Positions 45,864-56,050 are shown, numbered from the stretch's first letter. The stretch is DNA of 64,000 nt from Psychrobacter sp. P11F6 (GCF_001435295.1 NZ_CM003594.1:1178001-1242000), one strand, 5' to 3'. Numbers and translations are program-made. Notes: generated from the sequence alone by a model not told the origin.

Positions 45864-47363
45864 TTATTTATTTAAATTAAGTTCCATTTCTTTAAATTTC
45901 GCAGTAACAGAGGCTTTTGGACCGCCTGTCATGATACTTACCGCAAAAATGGCGATTGTACTTAAGATAAAGCCCGGAACGATAGCATATAACCAGCTAT
46001 TGAGTGCCATGCCATTCATCTGGAAAGGACCGTAAATCCATAGGATAACCGTCAATGCACCAACGACCATACCAGCAACTGCACCATTACGGTTCATACC
46101 GCGCCAGATTAGGCTGAAAATAACCAACGGTCCAAATGCGGCACCAAACCCTGCCCAAGCGTTAGAAACCAAATTCAATACTGAGCTTTCTGGATTAGAC
46201 GCCAGTAAAATGGCAACAACGGCGACAATGATTACGGAAATGCGGCCGACCAATACTTGACGCGCCTCAGGTGCATCTTGATCAAAAAACAACTTATAGA
46301 CATCTTTAGTTAACGAGCTTGATACCACCAATAGCTGTGATGAGATGGTACTCATAATCGCAGCTAAAATTGCAGCTAATAAGAAGCCTGAAACCAATGG
46401 ATGGAATAAAAACTGCGTAAATACTAAAAAGATGGTCTCAGGATCATCTAAAGTCATCGCTGTCTTTTGCACATACGCACGACCAGCAAAACCTGTCATC
46501 AGTGCCCCGATAAGGCTGACAATCATCCAGCTCATACCGATGTTACGGGCAGTAGGGACATCTTTGACTGAGCGAATGGCCATAAAACGTACAATAATGT
46601 GTGGCTGACCAAAATAACCTAAACCCCATGCCATCAATGACACAATGCCAAGGATACTCATCCCATTAGTAATGTTAAGCAAGCTTGGATCGATATTTCT
46701 AACCGCTTGAGTAGTGGCTGAAATACCGCCCAGATCAGTGAAAGCGACGACAGGAACAATGACCATCGCAAATAGCATGATGATACCCTGTACAAAGTCA
46801 GTCATCGAAACAGCTAAGAAACCACCGAATAACGTATAAGCAACGACAACGCCAGCGGTGACCCATAGACCAGTGCTATAAGAAAGATTCAGTGAGCTTT
46901 CGAAGAGTTTACCACCGCCTACTAGGCTTGCAGCAGTATAAACCGTGAAGAATAAAATGATAACCACGGCTGAGATAACACGCAGCATGTGCGACTTATC
47001 TTCGAAGCGGTTGGCGAAATAATCGGGTAGAGTGATGGCATTGTCAGCCACTTCGGTATAAACGCGAAGACGCGGTGCCACGATAAGGTAGTTTAAAAAT
47101 GCACCAAGTGTCAAACCAAGTGCGATCCATATACTCACGACACCGTCAGCATACATATAGCCGGGCAAGCCAAGTAGTAACCAACCTGACATATCTGATG
47201 CACCTGCCGATAGTGCAGTGACTGCTGGACCTAAACTGCGTCCTCCTAACATATAGCCTTCAGTATCATTGGCTTGCTTAAAGTAAGCGTAAATGCCAAT
47301 ACCAATCATCACTAAAAAATAGGCGCCAAGTGATACCAGCACGCCACTAGAAACTCCGTTCAT
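45864..47363 (-). CDS. putP: Sodium/proline symporter PutP
   Basis: A 499-residue SSS-family transporter with 13 predicted spans. Landmarks: EGYMLGGRSLGPAVTALSAGASDMSGWLLLGLPG near the N-terminus (Na+ site Ser/Asp), ITLPDYFANRFED, LWVTAGVVVAYTLFGGFLAVSMTDFVQG, and AAILAAIMSTISSQLLVVSSSLTKDVYK (Na+/proline site Ser/Thr). It couples Na+ entry to proline uptake across the inner membrane. No putA lies nearby. It is a single-gene unit with a strong terminator. Confidence 0.95.
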   Translation of the reverse strand: MNGVSSGVLVSLGAYFLVMIGIGIYAYFKQANDTEGYMLGGRSLGPAVTALSAGASDMSGWLLLGLPGYMYADGVVSIWIALGLTLGAFLNYLIVAPRLRVYTEVADNAITLPDYFANRFEDKSHMLRVISAVVIILFFTVYTAASLVGGGKLFESSLNLSYSTGLWVTAGVVVAYTLFGGFLAVSMTDFVQGIIMLFAMVIVPVVAFTDLGGISATTQAVRNIDPSLLNITNGMSILGIVSLMAWGLGYFGQPHIIVRFMAIRSVKDVPTARNIGMSWMIVSLIGALMTGFAGRAYVQKTAMTLDDPETIFLVFTQFLFHPLVSGFLLAAILAAIMSTISSQLLVVSSSLTKDVYKLFFDQDAPEARQVLVGRISVIIVAVVAILLASNPESSVLNLVSNAWAGFGAAFGPLVIFSLIWRGMNRNGAVAGMVVGALTVILWIYGPFQMNGMALNSWLYAIVPGFILSTIAIFAVSIMTGGPKASVTAKFKEMELNLNK

Positions 47364-47840
47364 ATAAATTGTCCTTAACCAACATGGTTGGCGGTAATTA
47401 TTTTAACTATAAAGATTAAGTGTTATAAGACGATGTCCCAAACAATATCTAAAGACGAAAAAAGCCATTAAGTAGGACATAATGGCTTTTATTCAATATC
47501 TGCTGTTAGTTTTATATGATTGATGCTGTTCTAGGGCTAATACGAATTCGCAGTGTTTAGAGGTCAATAAGAATGTCATATTACATCATATCGATTGCTC
47601 GTATTTGCGACTCAGTTATCAGTATCGGCCACCTATATAACCAATCATTTAAAACCATTAAACCTACTATTAACCATCATATATTACTCGAAGTGTTCAA
47701 TATATGACTATCAGTGTTCTTATAGTAAATTTTTGTTATAAAAACAACGTCAAGCGTATTATAACGCATGAGGGTCATAAATGCGAATAGCGTGCTTTTT
47801 AGATTCCATAGCACGCTCTAATCATCGTTTAGCGGGAGTC
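47364..47840. other. Intergenic region between putP and the LysR gene
   Basis: No ORF. It contains the putP promoter (reading left), a terminator-like hairpin at 47459-47490, and an inverted pair AGCGTGCT/AGCACGCT (47789-47796 and 47810-47817) close to the LysR stop. Confidence 0.5.
47459..47490 (-). terminator. Terminator-like hairpin, probably ending the LysR transcript
   Basis: AAAAGCCATTA / TAATGGCTTTT, 11 bp around a 9-base loop with A/T runs. It is 350 bases beyond the LysR stop and 96 bases before the putP start on the minus strand, so it would stop read-through into putP. Confidence 0.7.
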
Positions 47841-48713
47841 TTATTCAATAGGCGCTAACAAGTCTAACAAAGCTGTAACGCTGCTAGATTGCGTCAATTT
47901 CGGATTGATAACCACACCCAAATAGCGTTGTAACTCTATATTGTCTGCCATATCGATACGTTCTAAATCCTGACTAATCATGGTTTGCGGTAATACAGAC
48001 CATCCCAGACCAACAGAAACCAGCATGCGAATAGACTCAAGAGGATTGGTGCTCATCGTGGCATAGGGTTTCAGATTGTGCTTGGCGAATTCAGCCAAGG
48101 TAATTTGACTGGTAAAGGTGTTGGCAGACGGTAAAATAGCAGGATAGCGTGCCAATTGCTCTAGTGTCACATTAGATTTGGTCGCTAAAGGCGATAGCGT
48201 ACCTGTCATAAAGTAAAGAGGGTCTGACCATAGCGTATGATAGGTCAAACGCTTATCATAGACGGGCGGCAGTGTTAAAAATGCTAATGATAAATCGCCA
48301 TCGAGTACGGCTTTGTGCGCTTTTTCTGAATCAACGAAATGTACTTCTAGTTGTACGGCAGGATAAGCTTGGATAAAATGCTTAAGTACAGGCGCTAAAT
48401 GGTGCAAGCCAATATGATGACTGGTACCGATCACTAATTTGCCAGATACGATATGCTGGGAGTGTTGCAGATTAATCTTAAAATTCTCATAATCTTCTAG
48501 CCAACGCTTGGCGTGCGGCAGCATTTCATTGGCTGCTTGGGTTGGTACAATGCCGCGTCCCACCGTATCAAACAAAGTAATGTTGAATTCATCTTCCAAA
48601 TTTTTGATGCGTTTACTGACGGCAGGCTGTGTGATAAACAGTTTTTCTGCGGCACCTGAGATGCTGCCAGTGTGCATAACGGTAACGAATGTCGTCAAGT
48701 TTGTGGTGTTCAA
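47841..48713 (-). CDS. LysR-type transcriptional regulator, probable regulator of the leu genes
   Basis: About 290 residues. An N-terminal winged helix (NLTTFVTVMHTGSISGAAEKLFITQPAVSKRIKNLEDE) is followed by a LysR co-inducer domain from ~90 (GKLVIGTSHHIGLHHLAPVL, VQLEVHF, GLGWSVLPQTMI). I place the start at TTG 48713 because AAGGA lies 7 bases before it and it gives the usual short LysR N-terminus. The longer frame to 48803 begins with 30 residues unlike the family. It is divergent from leuC, so control of leucine synthesis is inferred from position. Confidence 0.85.
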   Translation of the reverse strand: MNTTNLTTFVTVMHTGSISGAAEKLFITQPAVSKRIKNLEDEFNITLFDTVGRGIVPTQAANEMLPHAKRWLEDYENFKINLQHSQHIVSGKLVIGTSHHIGLHHLAPVLKHFIQAYPAVQLEVHFVDSEKAHKAVLDGDLSLAFLTLPPVYDKRLTYHTLWSDPLYFMTGTLSPLATKSNVTLEQLARYPAILPSANTFTSQITLAEFAKHNLKPYATMSTNPLESIRMLVSVGLGWSVLPQTMISQDLERIDMADNIELQRYLGVVINPKLTQSSSVTALLDLLAPIE

Positions 48714-49200
48714 ACGGATGTCCTTAGCTACTTTGCGAGCTATAAATAAAAGTTGGCTGACCCAATCACAATGTATTAGAAATAAAAGTTTGCGTCTGGG
48801 CAAAAATCATCAATTATTATTATAGGATTAGCCTGCTATAATCACAAGACATCAAGACGTATTGTGACATATTTATTCTATTAAATTGACTATTTGCAGC
48901 TCATCGTACGTTTTAAGCGCTGATAATGGTCATCAATGTACAATCGCCAATATAAAAATATTGATTTTGATACAAGCGCTGCTGACGATGCCGCTGATAA
49001 TAAAGTATCGCGACGTATAAAATTCAAAGAAAATTTTTACCATAGGCTATAGTCGATTCAATTTAAAAGTAGTAAAAGGCAACTGAGTGTAGATGTATAT
49101 TTAATACTTCAAGCGAGGTTAACGCAGTAATACTTTTATAGTGGAATGACTATAAGCAAGTAAAAAAACCAGTAATTAGCAACCAATAAAGGATAGCAAC
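48714..49200. promoter_or_regulatory. Divergent LysR-leuC control region
   Basis: Nearly 490 bases without a supported gene. TTATAGT-GGAATG-ACTATAA (49136-49155) is a 7-bp inverted repeat of LysR-box size, about 45 bases before leuC. I looked for a leucine-rich leader peptide with an attenuator and found none. Confidence 0.45.
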
Positions 49201-50619
49201 ATGGCCGGTCAAACGTTATATGACAAACTTTGGAATGCTCACGAAGTCACCAAGCGTGACGATGGTTCGAGCCTGATTTATATCGACCGCCATCTGTTGC
49301 ATGAAGTGACCAGTCCGCAAGCATTTGAAGGTTTGGAGTTAGCCAATAGAGCACCGTGGCGCCTGTCGGCTAATATCGCCAGTCCTGACCATAACGTACC
49401 CACAGTCACTAAAGAGCGTTTAGAAGGCGTGCCTGGTATCAAAGACAAGGTATCACGCTTGCAGGTAGTGACATTGGATGAAAATTGCACCAAATTTGAT
49501 ATCGCTGAGTTTACGATTAATGATGCTCGTCAAGGCATTTTACACGTCGTTGGCCCTGAGCAAGGTTTGGTGTTACCGGGTATGACGGTTGTTTGTGGTG
49601 ATTCGCATACTGCTACTCATGGCGCGCTGGGCTGCTTAGCGCACGGTATCGGCACATCAGAGGTTGAGCATGTATTGGCAACGCAATGTTTGATTCAAAA
49701 GAAATCAAAAAATATGCAAATTCGTGTCACTGGTAAGCTTGGTGCTGGCGTGACCTCAAAAGACGTGGTATTAGCTATTATCGCTAAAATTGGCACGGCT
49801 GGCGGGACAGGCCATGCTATCGAATTTGCTGGGCAAGTATTTGAAGAGATGAGTATGGAAGGTCGTATGACCGTTTGTAACATGGCGATCGAAGCGGGTG
49901 CTCGCGTGGGTATGGTTGCAGTCGATGACACGACCATTGAATATGTCAAAGGTCGTCCTTATGCGCCAACCTCTGAGCAATGGGCGCAAGCGGAAGCTTA
50001 CTGGCGTACCTTATATTCAGATGATGACGCAGTATTTGATACTGTTGTTGAGTTGGATGGTAGCCAAATAGCGCCACAAGTCTCTTGGGGAACCTCTCCT
50101 GAAATGGTTGTCGATATCACTCAATCTGTACCAACACCTGATCAAGCGGTAGATGAGGCACAAGAAGAAGGCTGGTTACGTGCTTATACCTATATGGGTT
50201 TAGACGCTGGGCAAAAGATTACCGATATCCGGCTTGATCGCATTTTTATTGGTTCATGTACCAATTCGCGTATTGAAGATTTGCGTGATGCCGCCGCAGT
50301 CATTAAAGGTCGTAAAGTCGCTGACAATATCAAAGAAGCCATCGTTGTGGCAGGTTCTGGGCAAGTGAAGTTGCAGGCTGAAGCAGAAGGCTTAGATGCC
50401 TTGTTTACTGAGGCTGGATTTGAGTGGCGTGAGCCGGGTTGTTCGATGTGTCTTGCCATGAATGCGGATAAGCTTGAGCCACAAGAGCATTGCGCTTCAA
50501 CGTCCAACCGTAACTTTGAAGGCCGTCAGGGCAATGGTGGTCGTACCCATTTGGTCAGCCCAGCAATGGCAGCTGCCGCCGCATTGGCGGGTCACTTTGT
50601 CGATGTGCGTACGTTTTAA
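49201..50619 (+). CDS. leuC: 3-isopropylmalate dehydratase large subunit
   Basis: A 472-residue aconitase-family subunit. [30 protein letters not shown] and [15 protein letters not shown] supply the three Cys ligands of the [4Fe-4S] cluster. With LeuD it isomerises 2-isopropylmalate to 3-isopropylmalate in leucine synthesis. AAGGA lies before the ATG. leuD follows after one intervening small gene, an unusual split of the normal leuCD pair. Confidence 0.96.
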   Translation: MAGQTLYDKLWNAHEVTKRDDGSSLIYIDRHLLHEVTSPQAFEGLELANRAPWRLSANIASPDHNVPTVTKERLEGVPGIKDKVSRLQVVTLDENCTKFDIAEFTINDARQGILHVVGPEQGLVLPGMTVVCGDSHTATHGALGCLAHGIGTSEVEHVLATQCLIQKKSKNMQIRVTGKLGAGVTSKDVVLAIIAKIGTAGGTGHAIEFAGQVFEEMSMEGRMTVCNMAIEAGARVGMVAVDDTTIEYVKGRPYAPTSEQWAQAEAYWRTLYSDDDAVFDTVVELDGSQIAPQVSWGTSPEMVVDITQSVPTPDQAVDEAQEEGWLRAYTYMGLDAGQKITDIRLDRIFIGSCTNSRIEDLRDAAAVIKGRKVADNIKEAIVVAGSGQVKLQAEAEGLDALFTEAGFEWREPGCSMCLAMNADKLEPQEHCASTSNRNFEGRQGNGGRTHLVSPAMAAAAALAGHFVDVRTF

Positions 50620-50644
50620 CTTTTCATTTCTATAGAGCATAAAA

Positions 50645-51109
50645 ATGAAAATGCTGTTTGTTTTATTTTGCTTATTGGGTAGCTCTCAGCTAGCGATGGC
50701 TCGTGATTACTGTAATGGAAGATTTGCCTATTGTGTCGATGTGCCAAATCAATTGGCATGGTTGCCTGAGGCAGATAATGGTGATGGTCGTCATTTTAAG
50801 TTACCCAACTCTAATGCCACTATTTTGGTCTTTGGGAGTAATACACCAACTGTTTTCTTTTATACCGATAGCGATTATCTAAAAGAGAAGCAGCATCGAT
50901 ATAAAACAGGCATGACCGTTACTTACGAGCTGTTAAAAGATAAAACCTATACAGCAAGCGGCTATAGAAAAGACGGTCAAGTTTTTTATCATGTTATTAA
51001 AGTTAAGGATGGTCAGGAAGCAGTATTACATCTGAACTATCCTGAAAGTGAAAAAACTAAAATGACAAGTATTGTTAAACAAATGGCACGCTCTTTTAAG
51101 ATTCATTAG
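50645..51109 (+). CDS. Small exported protein of unknown function between leuC and leuD
   Basis: A 154-residue protein with a clear signal peptide (KMLFVLFCLLGSSQLAMA, cleavage before RDYC). The mature protein starts with two close Cys (DYCNGRFAYCVDVP) that could form a disulfide. A compact alternating pattern follows (ATILVFGSNTPTVFFY, VFYHVIKVKDG, AVLHLNYPE), suggesting a small beta fold. It lies 25 bases after leuC and 47 before leuD, so it should be co-transcribed. I do not recognise the family. Confidence 0.7.
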   Translation: MKMLFVLFCLLGSSQLAMARDYCNGRFAYCVDVPNQLAWLPEADNGDGRHFKLPNSNATILVFGSNTPTVFFYTDSDYLKEKQHRYKTGMTVTYELLKDKTYTASGYRKDGQVFYHVIKVKDGQEAVLHLNYPESEKTKMTSIVKQMARSFKIH

Positions 51110-51156
51110 ACCGTCAAAAAAATTTACGTTAGTAATCGATATTTTAAGGAAAACTC

Positions 51157-51807
51157 ATGCAAGCTTATAACACTCAAACGGGTATCGTTTGCCCATTAGA
51201 TCGCGCAAACGTCGATACCGATCAAATTATTGCAAAACAGTTTTTAAAGTCTATTAAACGCACAGGATTTGGCGTCAATTTGTTTGATGATTGGCGTTAT
51301 CTCGACGAAGGATATCCGGGTCAAGACAATAGCACACGCGTTATCAATCCAGAATTTGTGCTAAATAAGCCGCGTTATCAAGGCGCGACTATTTTGCTGG
51401 CACGCCGCAACTTTGGTTGTGGTTCTAGTCGTGAGCATGCGCCTTGGGCGTTGTCTGAATATGGTTTTCGTACGGTGATTGCACCAAGCTTTGCCGATAT
51501 TTTTTATAACAATTGCTTTAAAAACGGCATGCTACCAATTGTCTTGGATGAGGCAATTGTAGATACATTAATGAAAGACACGCTTGCTAATGAAGGCTAT
51601 GAGCTAACTGCAGATCTTGAACGCCAAGTCGTCGTCACCTCAACAGGTGAAGAATATACATTTGACGTAGATGCTTTTCGCAAACATTGCTTGTTAAACG
51701 GGCTTGATGATATTGGTTTAACCTTGCAGCAAAGCGATGCCATTAAAGATTATGAGCATAAGATGATGCAAAAAACACCATGGATATTTAACGATGTACG
51801 AGCATAA
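51157..51807 (+). CDS. leuD: 3-isopropylmalate dehydratase small subunit
   Basis: A 216-residue swivel-domain subunit. [20 protein letters not shown] near the N-terminus, [21 protein letters not shown] (substrate-binding loop) and [19 protein letters not shown] are diagnostic. It completes the active site of LeuC. AAGGA lies 7 bases before the ATG. Confidence 0.96.
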   Translation: MQAYNTQTGIVCPLDRANVDTDQIIAKQFLKSIKRTGFGVNLFDDWRYLDEGYPGQDNSTRVINPEFVLNKPRYQGATILLARRNFGCGSSREHAPWALSEYGFRTVIAPSFADIFYNNCFKNGMLPIVLDEAIVDTLMKDTLANEGYELTADLERQVVVTSTGEEYTFDVDAFRKHCLLNGLDDIGLTLQQSDAIKDYEHKMMQKTPWIFNDVRA

Positions 51808-51948
51808 ATCATGAATCTGCAAGCCATTACTTATAAAACTGCTGAACAGTAATAATGTAACGTTGAGTTATGGCGGTGAACTGGCTAAAATGAAGGGTAG
51901 TTTTTTTACGATATTTTATTATTTCTCTCATAAATAGTAGCCGCCATT

Positions 51949-52698
51949 ATGAATAAAAAACGTTATGCTTTATGGACAAGTACGGTTGTTGCCGCAAGCT
52001 TATTGTTGTCAGGCTGTCAGCTATTGACTGGGTATCAGAAAATAGATGAGGCAGAAAACGCCAAAGCATGGGCAGGTAAGATTCAACCGATTGCGGGTGA
52101 AGTCAATATTGCCTGTATAGGAACTTATCATTGTGAAATTGCACGGATAGATAAGACACGAGTGATAGGGGCTGATACGCATGAGCCTATCAATCCTGCC
52201 ATGCTGGTCGCGATGAAAGATATGAGTGCAAAGGGCAAAAGTCATACCAGCAATAAGCATGCACAAACATCAATGCACGCAAACATAGATATGACACCAC
52301 TCGCTCATAAAAATGAGATTAAAATTGTACCTTTGTCTGCCTCAGGCATGCCGGGTTTAACCAATTATTATGCGCGGGTAAAACCTGCAAAACGCGAAGT
52401 ACAGGTGAATTTCTATCCAGAAAACAATCTGGGCTATGTTGAGCGTTTTACTTTAATTCACGATTTTATTGACGCTGATACTTATCAATTACGCGCTTAT
52501 CAGAAAAAATCTAACGATAATTCTGGCAGTTTATTAGACACCGCTTCACCACAGCCGCTATGTGTTGACCTGTATCAAGGCAACACTGTACAGCGCCGAT
52601 TTTGTAAAGAGCTGTCTGCTGAGCATCAAGGAGAGTTTGTAGAAACTCGTATCGTGAAAGCATTGCCTGCATCATCGAAAGTAAAAGCCAAAGCTTAA
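51949..52698 (+). CDS. Lipoprotein of unknown function in the leu cluster
   Basis: A 249-residue protein with a lipoprotein signal: LLLSGCQLLTG puts the lipid-modified Cys at ~23. The mature part has two close Cys (NIACIGTYHCEIARID), a Lys/His/Ser-rich stretch (~90-120), and a C-terminal pair (PLCVDLYQGN, QRRFCKEL) that could be disulfides. It likely faces the periplasm from either membrane. It stands between leuD and leuB on the same strand. No family is recognised. Confidence 0.68.
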   Translation: MNKKRYALWTSTVVAASLLLSGCQLLTGYQKIDEAENAKAWAGKIQPIAGEVNIACIGTYHCEIARIDKTRVIGADTHEPINPAMLVAMKDMSAKGKSHTSNKHAQTSMHANIDMTPLAHKNEIKIVPLSASGMPGLTNYYARVKPAKREVQVNFYPENNLGYVERFTLIHDFIDADTYQLRAYQKKSNDNSGSLLDTASPQPLCVDLYQGNTVQRRFCKELSAEHQGEFVETRIVKALPASSKVKAKA

Positions 52699-52798
52699 AG
52701 CCTATTTGATTTTCAAAAATAGTAAATTGATCACGGTTTTTTGTGCTATTGAAGGCACTAAAAATCGTTTTTAGGAAAATATCGTAAATTTGTAGTAT

Positions 52799-52963
52799 TA
52801 GGGCTTGTCCTCAATTCAATCGATTATCCTCTAAATGAGTTGAAAATGGCTAAATTTTGCCAAACATCGTTAAATAGCTTATCAATATCTCGATATTATT
52901 TGCGCTACTTTCCTTGTTTGACGGCAATTTTTATCACCATTTTTAAAATGAGGACATGCCCTA
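52799..52963. mobile_element. MITE-like element, copy B (161 bp plus flanking TA)
   Basis: Starts TAGGGCTTGTCCTCAATT and ends ATGAGGACATGCCCTA; GGG...CCC spans 52801-52961, the same 161 bp as copy A, in the opposite orientation. Shared inner words include ATAGCTT, TTTCCTTGTTTG and GCAATTTTTAT. TA borders both ends. No ORF. It occupies the gap between the lipoprotein gene and leuB, 36 bases before the leuB start. Confidence 0.75.
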
Positions 52964-52999
52964 ACATAAATAAAAAACTACCTACCCACAAGGATTAGT

Positions 53000-54103
53000 A
53001 TGGCAACGATTTTAACATTAGCGGGCGATGGTATCGGTCCCGAAATCATGACTCAAGCCATTGACGTACTGAATGCGGTCAATAAGAAATTTGCGTTAGA
53101 TTTGACACTTGAATCTGGATTGATTGGCGGTGTGGGCATTGACGCAACGGGCGAGCCTTTGCCAGATGAAACGCTAGACCGTGCCCGTGCAGCAGATGCG
53201 GTATTGTTAGGAGCGGTCGGTGGCCCTAAATGGGATGGTATTGAACGCAGCAAGCGCCCTGAACGTGGTTTACTTAAAATACGTGGTGAGCTTGGTTTGT
53301 TTGCTAATCTACGTGTGGCAAAGCTTTACCCGCAGTTGGTCAATGCGTCTAGTATCAAACCTGAGATTATTTCAGGCTTGGATTTGCTTATCGTTCGTGA
53401 GTTGACTGGTGGTATCTATTTTGGTGAGCCACGTGGAATCCGCACGCTAGAGAATGGTGAACAGCAAGGCTACAACACCATGGTCTATAGCACAAGCGAG
53501 ATTCAGCGTATCGGCAAAGTTGCTTTTGAATTGGCAAAAACACGTGCGCAAGCAGCAGGCACAGCAGCGAAAGTTTGCTCAGTGGACAAAGCAAACGTAT
53601 TAGAAGTCACCGAGCTGTGGAAGCAAACGATGACCCAAATGCAGCAAGCAGATTATAGCGAAGTGGCGTTATCGCACATGTATGCTGACAATGCTTGTAT
53701 GCAACTTATCAAAGACCCTAAGCAGTTTGATGTCATGGTGACGGGCAATATGTTCGGTGATATCTTGTCTGATGAAGCTGCTATGCTCACTGGATCTATC
53801 GGTATGCTGCCATCAGCCAGTCTTGATGAAGCAGGCAAAGGCATGTATGAGCCCTGTCATGGTTCAGCGCCTGACATTGCTGGGCAGGACAAAGCCAACC
53901 CATTGGCGACTATTTTATCGGTTGCGATGATGCTGCGTTATACCTTTAAGCAAGAAGCAGCGGCACAAGCGATTGAGCAAGCAGTGAGTGATGTCCTTGA
54001 TGACGGTTTGCGTACGCTTGATATCTTAGACAGTAGTGAAGCTGGATTGAAGCAAGTAGGGTGCCAAGAGATGGGTCAAGCAGTATTGGCTAAATTACTC
54101 TAG
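53000..54103 (+). CDS. leuB: 3-isopropylmalate dehydrogenase
   Basis: A 367-residue enzyme. [16 protein letters not shown] at the N-terminus, [33 protein letters not shown], and the metal-site region [26 protein letters not shown] are diagnostic. The [17 protein letters not shown] block contacts NAD. It oxidises and decarboxylates 3-isopropylmalate. AAGGA lies before the ATG. Copy B of the MITE-like element lies just upstream and may affect its expression. Confidence 0.96.
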   Translation: MATILTLAGDGIGPEIMTQAIDVLNAVNKKFALDLTLESGLIGGVGIDATGEPLPDETLDRARAADAVLLGAVGGPKWDGIERSKRPERGLLKIRGELGLFANLRVAKLYPQLVNASSIKPEIISGLDLLIVRELTGGIYFGEPRGIRTLENGEQQGYNTMVYSTSEIQRIGKVAFELAKTRAQAAGTAAKVCSVDKANVLEVTELWKQTMTQMQQADYSEVALSHMYADNACMQLIKDPKQFDVMVTGNMFGDILSDEAAMLTGSIGMLPSASLDEAGKGMYEPCHGSAPDIAGQDKANPLATILSVAMMLRYTFKQEAAAQAIEQAVSDVLDDGLRTLDILDSSEAGLKQVGCQEMGQAVLAKLL

Positions 54104-54188
54104 TACCACTATAGTGATATAGATTAAATTTTCCCCTGTTTTATTTTGATAGGGAAAAATTCTTATCTTTATCGTTTATCGTCGTTCT

Positions 54189-54226
54189 AAACCCATAGTT
54201 TGCTCAGCAAATTATGGGTTTTTTTA
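54189..54226 (+). terminator. Intrinsic terminator of leuB
   Basis: AAACCCATA-TTTGC / GCAAA-TATGGGTTT, a long hairpin with one mismatch and a 3-base loop followed by T7, 85 bases after leuB. A weaker AATTTTCCCC/GGGAAAAATT hairpin lies between. Confidence 0.88.
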
Positions 54227-54549
54227 TGTTTATTTTAATCACTTTCTAGCGGTAACATACTAAATCAGATAGTTGTAAAAAAGTACTTGTTTTAACACAG
54301 ACACCGCAGGACAAGGGCTTTATTAACATAAAGCTGTTATATGCTCACAAGGTAATATGGCACTATTAACAGCTTACAAACCACTAGAACCACAGACTTT
54401 CACGTTAGAAGAGAGCTGATGAAAAAGTGTTTGAGTAAAAGTGTTTGAGTAAAGTTGGTTATGAAGGCGTTACAACTCAAAATAACAAGCCTTGATGACA
54501 ACATAACAAAATAAAACTTATTATTTTTATAAAAAATTAGGAGCATGAG
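54227..54549. other. Intergenic region upstream of the L,D-transpeptidase gene
   Basis: No ORF. Contains a perfect tandem pair of the 14-base unit AAAGTGTTTGAGTA (54424-54451). The promoter of the next gene should be here but was not fixed. Confidence 0.45.
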
Positions 54550-55746
54550 GTGTATCAATTAAAAAAAATTAGCACAGCAGTAGCGATGATTGGTTTTTCT
54601 ACGGCAGTTTTCATGGGGCAGAGCGTTGCAGCACCACTGGATAGTGTAAATACTAACAATCAAGCAACGACCAATAACTCTGACAACCAAACACCGACCA
54701 ATAACGATGAAGCCAGTATTAGCAAAAATAATGCTCATAAGGCGAATGCTGCTGAAGAGGTCAGCCCTGTGACCAATGGCGTTAGCCAAAAGCTAGCACG
54801 TGATAGCAAAACAGCAAATGCTTCGAACAAATTTTTACCTACCATCAAGTACACGACAGACAATTTATCAGTTGCTGCGCAAAAGGTGAATGATGCCACT
54901 TGGAAAGAGGGTATGAGTATCGACCGCGTCATCGGTACTAAATTGCAAGCCTTATTAAATTGGCATCACAATGGTGTGGGTCCTGTTGATGGTTATTGGG
55001 GCAAGAATACTCGCAAGGCCATGCAAGCGTTTCAACAAGCAAATGGTTTGGCAGTCACTGACACGCTAAACAACGAAACATGGCAAGCACTGACAAAGAA
55101 TGAAAAACTCGCGGTGCAGCCAGTGCTAGTCAGTTATCAGATAACTGATGCGGATGTTAATATTAAAATGACAGAAATACCAGCTGGTGCTGAAGCCAAA
55201 TCCAAACTTGAGGGATTGTATTACGAGAGCATCACAGAAGGGCTAGCAGAAAAATTCCATATTAGTGAAAGCTATCTCAAAGCGTTAAACCCTAAGGCTA
55301 GCTTTACGGCGGGTGAAACCATCACAGTTTATAATCCTGGCAATCCAAATACCAAGCCTGTCAGTCGAGTCGTTGCTGATAAAGCCACTGAAACGCTATA
55401 TGCCTATGATGATAAAGACAACTTAGTTGCCAGCTATCCGACCACAGTAGGTAGTACGGCAACACCGTCACCAACAGGGACACATACGGTAGAGGTGAAG
55501 GTGCATGAGCCTAATTATACTTATACTGCTGAGGACGGTAGCAAGTCTATTCTTCCACCTGGCCCTAATAATCCAGTGGGCTCGGTATGGATTGGGCTTA
55601 GTAAGCCTTCTTATGGTATTCATGGCTCACCAGATCCTGATCGTATCAGCCGTCAAGCCTCAGCGGGTTGTATACGCCTGACAAATTGGGATGCACTTGC
55701 TTTGCTAGGGGTGATTCAAAACGGTGCGACTGTTGAGTTTAAATAG
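54550..55746 (+). CDS. L,D-transpeptidase with peptidoglycan-binding domain
   Basis: A 398-residue protein starting at GTG (AGGAG 6 bases upstream). Signal peptide ~1-28 (VAMIGFSTAVFMGQSVAA), then an Asn/Thr-rich linker. A PG_binding_1 domain follows (~125-180, HHNGVGPVDGYWGKNTRKAM), a LysM-like segment (~235-270, LAEKFHISESYLKALNP), and a C-terminal YkuD domain. The catalytic HGSPDPDRISRQASAGCIRL holds the His and Cys of the family. It forms 3-3 cross-links or attaches lipoproteins to peptidoglycan in the periplasm, or acts as a regulator of these. Single-gene unit. Confidence 0.88.
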   Translation: MYQLKKISTAVAMIGFSTAVFMGQSVAAPLDSVNTNNQATTNNSDNQTPTNNDEASISKNNAHKANAAEEVSPVTNGVSQKLARDSKTANASNKFLPTIKYTTDNLSVAAQKVNDATWKEGMSIDRVIGTKLQALLNWHHNGVGPVDGYWGKNTRKAMQAFQQANGLAVTDTLNNETWQALTKNEKLAVQPVLVSYQITDADVNIKMTEIPAGAEAKSKLEGLYYESITEGLAEKFHISESYLKALNPKASFTAGETITVYNPGNPNTKPVSRVVADKATETLYAYDDKDNLVASYPTTVGSTATPSPTGTHTVEVKVHEPNYTYTAEDGSKSILPPGPNNPVGSVWIGLSKPSYGIHGSPDPDRISRQASAGCIRLTNWDALALLGVIQNGATVEFK

Positions 55747-56050
55747 TGCCTCACTATTTCTTAACCATGCTACTTCTTAACCATGATTTAAAAATTTGAA
55801 AGTAAGTCAACTCATAAAATTTAGACAAAAAAATACCGCTGAAATTTAGCGGTATTTTTTATGATAAAAACAAATAACTAAGACTGAATAACTAAAATAT
55901 TGATAGGCAATAATGAGCAGGTTAGCATTTTCATTATTATTATCAGTTAAACCACCCAAGCGTCTATATCAGCTATCAGCGAAAAGAAGCCATTTAGCAA
56001 CCAGCTGTATTTATATAAATGCTTTTATAACCATTTTAGTTTATAAGAAA
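55747..56050. other. Intergenic region between the L,D-transpeptidase and infA
   Basis: Two convergent genes. Contains a 16-base tandem repeat with one mismatch (TATTTCTTAACCATGC, 55755-55786) and the terminator at 55827-55860. No ORF. Confidence 0.5.
55827..55860 (+). terminator. Intrinsic terminator of the L,D-transpeptidase gene
   Basis: AAATACCGCT / AGCGGTATTT hairpin with a 7-base loop, A and T runs on both sides; it may also serve infA on the minus strand. Confidence 0.88.

Noticed and set aside
47789..47817. AGCGTGCT/AGCACGCT hairpin as terminator of the LysR gene
   Set aside because: It has no T tract on the minus strand and a long loop; the hairpin at 47459-47490 is a better terminator.
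48714..48803. Longer N-terminus for the LysR regulator
   Set aside because: The extra 30 residues do not resemble LysR proteins, while the TTG at 48713 has AAGGA at correct spacing and gives a normal N-terminus.
48714..49200. Leucine leader peptide and attenuator before leuC
   Set aside because: No short ORF with a run of Leu codons and no terminator hairpin was found in this region.
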